In this document: in pieces, positions 1 through 6,052 of the stretch | How the letters are laid out: each line of letters begins with the position of its first letter | How positions within the stretch are numbered: the first letter of the stretch is position 1 | Notes under the pieces: model-generated | Database searches by the model: none | Seen by the model: only the letters and a program-made list of their open reading frames with translations | Told to the model about the DNA's origin: nothing | Translations under genes and position numbers: made by a program | Assembly: GCA_015222985.1 (NCBI GenBank) | Contig: JADFWI010000279.1 | Span: 1 to 7,578, forward strand | Length of the DNA stretch: 7,578 nucleotides | Direction: 5' to 3' | DNA from: Pseudomonadota bacterium | GTDB taxonomy: Bacteria > Desulfobacterota > Desulfobacteria > Desulfobacterales > C00003060

Positions 1-51
1 GAATTTGCGGCTGACGCCTTGAGAACAGCACGTGTTTCGATATTCGGATTT

Positions 52-79
52 TGCCTGAACATGACTTTCCGTTCAGGCA
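52..79 (-). terminator. Hairpin directly after the family-1 binding-protein gene
   Basis: A perfect 9-bp inverted repeat, TGCCTGAAC (52-60) and GTTCAGGCA (71-79), encloses a 10-base loop. It begins one base after the stop codon of the upstream gene (TAG, 82-80). On the minus strand the stem is followed by AAAATCC and not by a T-run, so it is not a canonical intrinsic terminator. It could be a 3'-end stabilising or attenuating hairpin between this gene and a downstream gene outside the window, or a terminator that needs Rho. The inverted repeat is certain; its role is inferred. Confidence 0.45.
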
Positions 80-1564
80 CTAGTTTGGATATTTGTCTCC
101 AAGCACCTCCTTGACCATGGGCACATAAATCCTCTCGATCCTTTCCTGGATATAATCCCTGTCCACTTTGCCATCTTTCCCATAATTTCCTGCCACAACA
201 ATATCATACCATGCCCTCAGATAGATCTTTCCCACGTCAGAGTACTCAGGCAGCAACGGCATGGTGGCATCGCCATTAAGTCTGATCTGCCTGGTGGAGA
301 CATCAAACACATTTGCCATCCAACCCTTTGGAAAGACCTTTTGCAGGTTGGCCAGGATATCCTTTCGTATGGGCATCATGCCGAATACCTTACACTCGGA
401 CAGGTGCTTGTCCTGGTTCGTGATCCATCTTGCCAAAGCCACGGAGAGTTCGGGATGAGGCGAGGCCTTTGGAATGCCCCACCACCAACCAGCGGTTCCT
501 GCTTTCCTGTTGCCTGTTCTCTTGGGAAAACCCTTTTTCTCAAGTTCAAATGATATCCCTTCGGGCATCACGGCCACACCCATGTCATCCGGATCTGCCA
601 GATACCCCTGCATGTGCGGATGGGTCCCGCCGTGGATGAAAAACGAATCGATCTGGTGCATCATTGCCAGAAAGACTTTACCGTCTTTCATTGCATTCCA
701 GATCCCGCCGCCACTCCACGGGTCCTGCCACATGCCGGGGTTATAGAGTCCGTTCTTCCTGTAAATGGCCTCCCACACGAACATATCCACAACAGGAACG
801 GCAGACATCTTAAGCACGTCTTCGGAAGCCCCGCCCATCTGATAGATTCGATCCACTAAGCCGACAACCGTGCCGCCGTATTTTTTGCCCCGGTGGGCCA
901 TACGAGGCATGGTGATGCCATAATACGGAGTATGGGCCCAGTAGTAAGAGACAACAAACAGATCATAGTAATCCCACAGATTCGGGTCCTTCTCTAGTTG
1001 ATAGCCTGCAGGCAGACCAAAACCATTATCACCTTTGAGGGCTCGATTGATTTCTGCCTTAAACTTCCCCCATCCCATGACCGCCTCATCTGCCTTTGAC
1101 TTGAGATAGGTAATCATTCTGGTTTCCAGTTTGCGGGGAAGATAGTAAAGTTTTCCATTCATGGTTCCTAACTCAATTGCCTTTTTATCGTACTGGGATT
1201 TCAGGGCCGATAATTCCTTTTTGCTCACCAGATCATCATAAGGGACCATGAAATCTTTCAGCGGCCTGGTCATTTCCAGGGGGATCTTGACAAGGCCTAT
1301 GGAATGCCGTTCGCTGTCACGTTCCAGTTTCAGTATGACCTCAAGGTCCCAGAACTTGTCAAAAGAGACCACCGTAACTTTTGCATCATGCTCCTTTTCA
1401 AATGAAGCAATGATCTCTTTCCGAAACCACCGGTCCTGCATGTCCATCATCCTCGTAAGAATGACAAGGCTTTTCTGTTCCTTTGTCCAGCCAAGATCTG
1501 CAAGCCAAAGGATCGAGACAAGGGCGATTACACATGTAGCAGTCGCTTTTGCTGATAGCTTCAT
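80..1564 (-). CDS. Extracellular solute-binding protein, family 1 (MalE-like ABC importer component)
   Basis: This 494-residue protein looks like the periplasmic substrate receptor of an ABC importer of the family-1 type, whose members mostly bind sugars, oligosaccharides or related polyols. It starts with a Sec-type signal: MKLSAK, a hydrophobic stretch at about residues 10-23, then KEQK; no clean AxA cleavage site is seen and there is no lipobox. The mature part opens with a typical first strand (SLVILTRM, 32-39) and a helix ending in FEKEHDAKVTVV. Family-like segments follow: NGKLYYLPRKLETR at 136-149, DGKVFLAMMHQ at 294-304, and AGWWWGIPKASPHPE at 358-372, where such proteins stabilise the domain hinge. 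Aromatic residues are abundant (WDYYDLFVVSYYWAH, 197-211), as expected for stacking against a sugar, but the ligand is not determined. The length is usual for the family. No permease or ATPase of this type is in the window; partners may lie to the left. The family call is firm, the substrate unknown. Confidence 0.85.
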   Translation of the reverse strand: MKLSAKATATCVIALVSILWLADLGWTKEQKSLVILTRMMDMQDRWFRKEIIASFEKEHDAKVTVVSFDKFWDLEVILKLERDSERHSIGLVKIPLEMTRPLKDFMVPYDDLVSKKELSALKSQYDKKAIELGTMNGKLYYLPRKLETRMITYLKSKADEAVMGWGKFKAEINRALKGDNGFGLPAGYQLEKDPNLWDYYDLFVVSYYWAHTPYYGITMPRMAHRGKKYGGTVVGLVDRIYQMGGASEDVLKMSAVPVVDMFVWEAIYRKNGLYNPGMWQDPWSGGGIWNAMKDGKVFLAMMHQIDSFFIHGGTHPHMQGYLADPDDMGVAVMPEGISFELEKKGFPKRTGNRKAGTAGWWWGIPKASPHPELSVALARWITNQDKHLSECKVFGMMPIRKDILANLQKVFPKGWMANVFDVSTRQIRLNGDATMPLLPEYSDVGKIYLRAWYDIVVAGNYGKDGKVDRDYIQERIERIYVPMVKEVLGDKYPN

Positions 1565-1573
1565 ACTCTCTGA

Positions 1574-1580
1574 CCTCCCC
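1574..1580 (-). promoter_or_regulatory. Strong ribosome binding site of the family-1 binding-protein gene
   Basis: On the minus strand GGGGAGG lies 9 bases before the ATG at 1564-1562. It is the best Shine-Dalgarno match in the window and fixes that start. The other genes here have weak or no such site, so this gene is probably translated at a higher level, as expected for a binding protein needed in excess. The gap to the preceding gene is 61 bases. A TTGCTC / TATTAA pair with 16-base spacing spans the end of that gene but is too weak to call a promoter. Confidence 0.65.
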
Positions 1581-1625
1581 TTGCCCTTTTTGGTTGCGGC
1601 TTATCCAGGTTAGGGTTAATACATT

Positions 1626-2891
1626 CTAAAGCGCCATGAGCAACCTGTCATAACCCACGACATACTCCCCTGGGGCCTTCCTCAGAAATATCCCTGGCTG
1701 ATTGACGACTTGCAACACAGGAGATTCCTCGCCAACAGCTCGGCAGAAACTTCGTAATTGAGGTGGAAATTTTGCGTCGCCAAGCTTGGCTTCAATGGCA
1801 AGAATCGGTTGTTCCTTCCGCGTGAGGACAAAATCGACCTCTTTCTGATCGTACGTTCTGCAGAAATAGAGCTTTACCTCCGGCCAACCCCGATCATTGA
1901 GGCTGGTGACGAATCGAAACAATGCGCTTGCAATCAGGTTTTCAAAACGGCTGCTTTGGTTTCCAGCGAACGTCCAATCCAGAAAATACCATTTGGGCTC
2001 TTTGCGGAACGTGCGATGCATTTTGGCTGAATAAGGTCGAAGAGGCCAAACCAGGTAAAGCCTGCGCAAAGCTTCAAGCCAATTTTTAACCGTAGAGTGG
2101 TTGGCTTCGAGATCTACTCCCAAACCTCGGAGGGAGAGAGGCGACCCTACACGGCCGGGAAGCAATTCCACCAAATGAGAAACCCGGTCGAGTTCTCTAA
2201 TACCTGAAAGGTCACGCAGATCCTCCCTCACCAGCAGAGAAATATAGTCTCTGTGCCATTTCCTGGAACGCATCTCCGATCCCGAAATAAGGGGGGCTGG
2301 AAAAGGCCCAAGCCTGAAGTAGGCTTCCGCCAGGTCTTGTGAAACGGGTGGAGAATCCGCCAGTTTCGCGTCAAGCGTTCTTGCCATGTTTTTCCAGTCG
2401 CTATCTTCGTGCAGCCAGGAGGCAGGCATCTTGTTGATGCCACCGGCCCATTCCCTTAGTGAGAAAGGAAACAGATGGGCCATGGTGTAACGCCCCACAA
2501 GAGAATCCCCGCTTCTCCTGAAAAGATCAAGACGCGCGCTGCCTGTGACAATGATGTTGATGAAGTCGTGGTATTCGTCATACAAGCCTTTAAGTATGTT
2601 TTTCCACCGCGTCATCTTGTGAATTTCGTCCAGGACTGCGCAAGGTTTTTCCATTCGCAACCGGGAGGCATCCTTGGCCACGAAATCAGGGTCCTCACGA
2701 TACCTCCTCCTGACCTTCTCAATATCCCAGTTGTAATAAAGAGCGGAGCAGCCTTCTTGTTTCAAGTGCCTGCGGGCTAAGGACGTCTTCCCACTCTGAC
2801 GCGGACCAGCAATGAAAAGCATTGTGCCGCCCAGCCACTTGTCCGAAAAGGCAAAGTCGGCGATCTCCCTTTCTACGAAAACGGATACCAT
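1626..2891 (-). CDS. AAA-family ATPase with C-terminal DUF4143 (PD-(D/E)XK-like) domain
   Basis: This 421-residue protein is a typical AAA_14/DUF4143 ATPase, a widespread accessory family with no settled function. The N-terminal P-loop domain shows Walker A GPRQSGKT (29-36), Walker B CAVLDE (84-89) and the sensor-like strand IIVTGSAR (113-120), followed by GDSLVGRY and FPFSLREW, which are typical of the family. Next comes a helical part resembling a winged helix (about 210-285, including NHSTVKNWLEAL). The C-terminal part carries a nuclease-like signature: E317 in RFENLIASALF, D353 in EVDFVL, and E367-x-K369 in AIEAK. All key residues are present and the length is normal, so the gene appears intact. 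I chose the ATG at 2891. A TTG at 2900 is also in frame but overlaps the -10 box of the promoter. There is no Shine-Dalgarno. The gene stands apart from the importer by more than 200 bases and has its own promoter, so it is probably a separately acquired accessory gene. Its partner or target is unknown. Confidence 0.9.
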   Translation of the reverse strand: MVSVFVEREIADFAFSDKWLGGTMLFIAGPRQSGKTSLARRHLKQEGCSALYYNWDIEKVRRRYREDPDFVAKDASRLRMEKPCAVLDEIHKMTRWKNILKGLYDEYHDFINIIVTGSARLDLFRRSGDSLVGRYTMAHLFPFSLREWAGGINKMPASWLHEDSDWKNMARTLDAKLADSPPVSQDLAEAYFRLGPFPAPLISGSEMRSRKWHRDYISLLVREDLRDLSGIRELDRVSHLVELLPGRVGSPLSLRGLGVDLEANHSTVKNWLEALRRLYLVWPLRPYSAKMHRTFRKEPKWYFLDWTFAGNQSSRFENLIASALFRFVTSLNDRGWPEVKLYFCRTYDQKEVDFVLTRKEQPILAIEAKLGDAKFPPQLRSFCRAVGEESPVLQVVNQPGIFLRKAPGEYVVGYDRLLMAL

Positions 2892-2898
2892 GCCAGCC

Positions 2899-2927
2899 AA
2901 TTTACGCTAAAAATGGATGTATGTCAA
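2899..2927 (-). promoter_or_regulatory. Sigma70-type promoter of the DUF4143 ATPase gene, predicted leaderless transcript
   Basis: On the minus strand a perfect -35 box TTGACA (2927-2922) is followed by a 17-base spacer and the -10 box TAAATT (2904-2899), which matches TATAAT at four of six positions. An A-run (CCAAAAAACGG) lies just upstream and may act as an UP element. Only seven bases, GGCTGGC, separate the -10 box from the ATG at 2891, so transcription should begin at or one base before the start codon. This implies leaderless or nearly leaderless translation and excludes the upstream TTG start. The boxes are seen; the start site is inferred from usual promoter geometry. Confidence 0.7.
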
Positions 2928-3133
2928 GCCGTTTTTTGGAGGACGGAAGAGAAAAAACGCGAGGAGGGCGAATAGCAAGCTATTTAACCGACGAGCACCG
3001 CAGCCAGGCGGGATGGATCGGCGCATCAAAATGTGAAGTTATTTTTGAGCGAGCCCTTAACCTTGCAGTCCCGCCCTATTTTAGATCCAAGCATTGGCCG
3101 TCTATGGATCGCACTGCCTCCCTTGAAGAGGGT
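2928..3133. other. Non-coding stretch with several small hairpins between permease and DUF4143 gene
   Basis: I find no credible gene in this interval on either strand. It holds the inverted repeat GATCCA (3084-3089) / TGGATC (3105-3110) with a 15-base loop; the compact hairpin AATAG-CAAG-CTATT (2971-2984); and TCAAAAT (3026-3032) / ATTTTTGA (3041-3048), which pair with one bulged base around an 8-base loop. On the minus strand a six-T run (2957-2952) lies about 13 bases after the AATAG hairpin, too far for a classic intrinsic terminator. Transcription of the importer operon probably ends somewhere here. The density of small stems also suggests a degenerate intergenic repeat element, but only one copy is in the window. 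Confidence 0.4.
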
Positions 3134-3961
3134 TCAACTGACCCAGGTCCATTTGAATCTCTCCCGGATCAATTGAATGATCCCATCCAATACAAAGCCC
3201 AAGATACCGATTGAGACAACGACTGCCATGAGCCGGTCATATTCCATTGTGTCCCTGGCGTCATTGATGAGATATCCGAGACCGCTTGAGACACCCAGGA
3301 ATTCTGCCGGCACCAGAACAATCCATGCCACGCCAAGCGCCAGACGCAGGCTTGTAAGGATATATGGCATCGACGAGGGCAGGATAATTCGAAATATCAA
3401 GTGGCGGTCTTTTGCCCCCTGATCACGTGCCATATTAATCCACTGGGAGTTTACATGGGAAACGCCGACGGTGGTATTTAAGATAATGGGCCAGACTGTC
3501 GCCATTGTTATGAGAAAACAGATAGCAGATTCAAAGGTCCTGAAAACGAGCAATGCTATTGGCATCCACGCCAAAGGACTGACCATTCTCAGGAATTGGA
3601 TAGGAGCATCAGTCGCAAGCCTCAGTTTACCGTAATAACCAATAAGCAAACCGGACGGCAGTCCTACGAGAAATGCTATAAGGATTCCCACCACCACCCG
3701 GCGCAGGCTTGCGCATACCGAACCCCAGAAGTCAATATCCAACAGGAGTAAGTAAAGCGCTTTTACTGTCGGTATCGGCAAGAAACCGGAAAACTGCTCA
3801 TAGCCGGGTCTGCTGAAAAGCACGTAGCCTGTCAGCGCCCACAAAAGGATCAGGATTGCCGTTCCCAAAATTCCGTAGCAAACCCTGCAAACAGCTCCTT
3901 TCCCGCTTGCAGTCTCCAGTTTTTTCGAGTGCTTCAAAAAATATTTTCTGATGAATCTCAT
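3134..3961 (-). CDS. ABC importer permease, NitT/TauT type (NrtB/SsuC family)
   Basis: This 275-residue inner-membrane protein forms the transport channel of the importer, presumably as a homodimer. About six membrane helices are visible, at roughly residues 30-50, 86-109, 123-141, 144-163, 204-226 and 244-264. The cytoplasmic EAA-type coupling loop, which contacts the ATPase, reads ARDQGAKDRHLIFRIILP (178-195) with the conserved glycine at 182 and the LP at 194-195. The segments MVSPLAWMPIALLVF (126-140), ATVWPIILNT (154-163) and GYLINDARD (229-237) resemble nitrate/bicarbonate permease NrtB more than sulfonate permease SsuC, judged from memory. The ATG overlaps the TGA of the binding-protein gene as ATGA (3961-3958), so translation is probably coupled; no good Shine-Dalgarno is present. 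The N-terminus is basic and about 25 residues precede the first helix. It is the last gene of the importer operon. The family is clear, the substrate is not. Confidence 0.92.
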   Translation of the reverse strand: MRFIRKYFLKHSKKLETASGKGAVCRVCYGILGTAILILLWALTGYVLFSRPGYEQFSGFLPIPTVKALYLLLLDIDFWGSVCASLRRVVVGILIAFLVGLPSGLLIGYYGKLRLATDAPIQFLRMVSPLAWMPIALLVFRTFESAICFLITMATVWPIILNTTVGVSHVNSQWINMARDQGAKDRHLIFRIILPSSMPYILTSLRLALGVAWIVLVPAEFLGVSSGLGYLINDARDTMEYDRLMAVVVSIGILGFVLDGIIQLIRERFKWTWVS

Positions 3962-5160
3962 AGCTCGATGATTTCTTCTCTGTCCCAGAGCCGTTCAATA
4001 TCCACAGACTCAAATTTCGCAAGTCCGCCAATATCGGCAATGGCCTTTCTCACAAATGTATCATCCACAAGGTCCTTTGCCGCAAAATCCACATCCAGTT
4101 CCTTAAGAAATGCGGCATTGCCTTCCATAAGTGTTTGACCCATTTCTTCAAGTATTAAACGCGTGGCAGACGGATAAGGGTATGGCTGAAAGCCGATCCT
4201 TCCGGTATTCCAGTCAGGATGATGAATTGCCTGGGGAAAAGCGCCTTTGCCATATGTTGAAATGTCATATCCCCTAAAAGCCCTCAAGAGGATCTTTTCA
4301 GAAACCGGCAAGTATCTTTCTCCATCCCGGCTCAGTATGCTTGCTGCTCTGGAAAAGTTGTTCAAGGTCCACAATTGAGCTCTTACAATAGCATTGATCA
4401 CCTTTTGAGCAAAAACCGGTCTTGAACCACAAAGACCCTCATTCATAACAACCACGCAACAGGGATGGTTTTTCCAGATATCTCCGGTAAAACGCATTAT
4501 CCTTGCCCCTATCTTCATTTCACCGACGGCATTAAAGGGTTCTGCCACAACATACCCGTCGATTTTGTTCCCTGCCAAAGCCGTTGGCATATCAGACGGA
4601 GAGAGCACAAAGAGATTGACTTGAGTTGGGTGTAATGGAACTGATTGATCCTGGATAACAGGATGCAGGCCGACCTTTCTTAAGCCCATTTGAAGTATTA
4701 TGTTATGCATGGAATACCAGTGGGGCACAGCAACTTGTTTGCCTGCCAGATCAGCAAAGCCTCTTATGGAGGACCCGGCTTTCACAGTAATAGCGCTGCC
4801 GTTTGTATGGTTCCACGCAAGGACCTTTACCGGGACCTTGTTCTTAAACCTCATCCACACCGGTATTGGAAACAGCATATGAGTGACGTTGAATTTGCCT
4901 GTCAGAAAGGACTCTGACAAGGCTGACCAACTGCGAACCATTACGGGTCGTTCGACTTTCAACCCTTCTTCCTGAAAATACCCTCTTGCGTGAGCAATGA
5001 GTAGTGGCGTTGCATCAGTGATCGGCAAATACCCCACCCGCAGAGGATCATCGCCTGCGCTTGGATATGCTCTGGTTGCCTTAAACGATACGCCAAGCGT
5101 GCCTATGGCCCATGCCGCGGCCTTCAGGAAGTCCCGCCTGCTTGAAAGAAAAGCGCTCAT
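3958..5160 (-). CDS. NitT/TauT-type ABC importer substrate-binding protein with Tat signal (NrtA/SsuA-like)
   Basis: This 400-residue protein is the periplasmic receptor of the importer. It has a clear twin-arginine signal, SRRDFLK at residues 7-13, followed by a hydrophobic segment (AAAWAIGTLGVS) and a likely cleavage near residue 31, so it should be exported folded. The mature part shows family landmarks: RVGYLPITDATPLLIAHARG (41-60), the region NVTHMLFPIP (91-100), SIRGFADLAGKQVAVP (131-146), H152 in YSMHN, DGYVVAEPFNA (201-211) and FTGDIWKNHPCCV (224-236). The AEPFN and GDxWxxHPCC segments recall NrtA/CmpA-type nitrate and bicarbonate receptors. The binding pocket cannot be assigned from sequence alone, and sulfonates, taurine or other organic solutes remain possible. 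The gene follows the ATPase gene after 18 bases without an evident Shine-Dalgarno and overlaps the permease gene by four bases. The call of the family is firm. Confidence 0.9.
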   Translation of the reverse strand: MSAFLSSRRDFLKAAAWAIGTLGVSFKATRAYPSAGDDPLRVGYLPITDATPLLIAHARGYFQEEGLKVERPVMVRSWSALSESFLTGKFNVTHMLFPIPVWMRFKNKVPVKVLAWNHTNGSAITVKAGSSIRGFADLAGKQVAVPHWYSMHNIILQMGLRKVGLHPVIQDQSVPLHPTQVNLFVLSPSDMPTALAGNKIDGYVVAEPFNAVGEMKIGARIMRFTGDIWKNHPCCVVVMNEGLCGSRPVFAQKVINAIVRAQLWTLNNFSRAASILSRDGERYLPVSEKILLRAFRGYDISTYGKGAFPQAIHHPDWNTGRIGFQPYPYPSATRLILEEMGQTLMEGNAAFLKELDVDFAAKDLVDDTFVRKAIADIGGLAKFESVDIERLWDREEIIEL

Positions 5161-5178
5161 TTCAATAACTATAACCGT

Positions 5179-5943
5179 TCACAAACCCCTGTTTTCTTCA
5201 AAGGCCTTTTTGAACTTCTTAAGGATTCTTGTTTTAAAGTGAAAGGATGACTCATCCGTTGTTTTCCTCGGATACCTGGAATCAATATTAATAACATCCA
5301 TGATCCGGGAAGGTTGACCGCCTAACAATACGATTTTGTTCCCCAAGAGAACCGCCTCATCAATATCGTGTGTGACAAAGACAACAGTGAACTCCTCACT
5401 CAGCCAGATGTTTATCAGCTCCTCCTGCAAACGAGATCTTCTGAAAGTATCGAGCGATGCAAAGGGTTCATCCAGGAGGAATATTTCGGGGTGACCTATG
5501 AGCGCCCTTGCCAGAGAAACGCGACATGCCATGCCTACTGAGAGTTCCGAAGGATGGCTCTTTTCAAAACCTGATAGACCGGTCATTTCGATGAATTCAT
5601 TCACCCGGTACTCAAGGTCGTCCAATTCACCTCGAATCTTGCAGCCAAAGGCGATGTTTTCTTCCACATTGAGCCAGGGAAGCAGGCTTGGCTGTTGGAA
5701 TACCGTGGATATTGACGGGTGAGGGCCCACGACTTCTTTGTTGTCGACCCGGATTCTCCCGGAAGAAGGGGGTAGCAAGCCTGCAAGCATGCTTAGCAGA
5801 GTCGACTTGCCACATCCTGATTCTCCAAGAATTATAACAAAATCACCCTGTTCGATTGCAAGATTCATATCCTCCAAAACTCTTAGTGGCCCTCCTGTTG
5901 GAAGGTTGAAGGTTTTGTTGATGTTTTCGATTCGGATTTTCAT
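5179..5943 (-). CDS. ABC importer ATPase, NitT/TauT type (NrtD/SsuB/TauB family)
   Basis: This 254-residue cytoplasmic protein powers the importer by ATP hydrolysis as a dimer. The motifs in order are Walker A GESGCGKST (40-48), Q-loop VFQQPSLLPW (81-90), signature LSVGM (134-138), Walker B IFLLDEP (154-160), D-loop SLD (163-165) and the H-loop H192 in VTHDIDEA. The VFQQPSLLPW and DEAVLLG segments are characteristic of the nitrate/taurine/sulfonate branch. The signature departs from LSGGQ: the first glycine is valine, and ACR replaces the usual RQR after it. The serine and second glycine that contact ATP remain, so activity is likely. The length is usual and the C-terminus is lysine-rich (KTRILKKFKKAF). 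The ATG at 5943 has only weak GGA-type ribosome binding. A short upstream open frame ends in an ATGA overlap with this start. First gene of the three-gene operon. Confidence 0.92.
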   Translation of the reverse strand: MKIRIENINKTFNLPTGGPLRVLEDMNLAIEQGDFVIILGESGCGKSTLLSMLAGLLPPSSGRIRVDNKEVVGPHPSISTVFQQPSLLPWLNVEENIAFGCKIRGELDDLEYRVNEFIEMTGLSGFEKSHPSELSVGMACRVSLARALIGHPEIFLLDEPFASLDTFRRSRLQEELINIWLSEEFTVVFVTHDIDEAVLLGNKIVLLGGQPSRIMDVINIDSRYPRKTTDESSFHFKTRILKKFKKAFEENRGL

Positions 5944-6029
5944 GCTCTTTCCGCCTTGTGCAGCGTCGCAATGATCCCATCAATGACCACTTGGCCATCT
6001 ATGGTTTTATAGCAGGAACCATGCCGCAG
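5940..6029 (-). pseudogene. Short open stretch ending in an ATGA overlap with the ATPase gene, possible gene remnant
   Basis: In the gap after folC a minus-strand frame stays open for 29 codons between TGA (6032-6030) and TGA (5942-5940). Its stop overlaps the ATPase ATG as ATGA, the arrangement seen between coupled operon genes. The peptide has a protein-like look (HGSCYKTIDG, then VVIDGIIATLHKAERA), but there is no ATG. The only usual start is a GTG at 5990-5988 that would give 16 residues. In the next frame, just upstream, the text SEIIPDCG is also protein-like, so one frameshift would join the two. I infer the decayed 3' end of a former operon gene, or a short leader peptide; chance is also possible. 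I do not recognise a family. Confidence 0.25.
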
Positions 6030-6033
6030 TCAG
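6006..6033 (-). promoter_or_regulatory. Candidate sigma70-type promoter of the importer operon
   Basis: On the minus strand CTGACT (6033-6028) and TATAAA (6011-6006) are separated by 16 bases; they match TTGACA at four and TATAAT at five of six positions. Transcription would start near 6000 and give a leader of roughly 55-60 bases before the ATPase ATG. An imperfect palindrome, CAGGAA-TTA-TTTCTG (6031-6045), overlaps the upstream edge of the -35 box and could be an operator. This would let the importer be expressed independently of folC. The spacing is slightly short and no experimental support exists. Confidence 0.35.
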
Positions 6034-6052
6034 GAATTATTTCTGAAAAAAG

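Noticed and set aside
2898..2900. TTG as start of the DUF4143 gene, adding three residues
   Set aside because: The TTG overlaps the -10 box, so it would not be in the mRNA if the predicted promoter is used; the ATG at 2891 fits homologue N-termini.
3120..3132. Small stem (CCCTT-GAA-GAGGG) right after the permease stop as terminator
   Set aside because: The stem holds only with a G-T pair in the plus-strand reading, is weaker on the transcribed minus strand, and has no T-run after it.
2822..3214. Plus-strand open frame of 130 codons across the permease/DUF4143 gap
   Set aside because: It overlaps the 5' end of the DUF4143 gene and the 3' end of the permease gene in antisense, covers hairpin-rich non-coding DNA and matches no family I know.
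5172..5182. TAACCGTTCAC shared with the hairpin at 7473-7483
   Set aside because: An 11-base match; this copy lacks the second arm of the hairpin and spans the ATPase stop codon, so coincidence is the simpler explanation.
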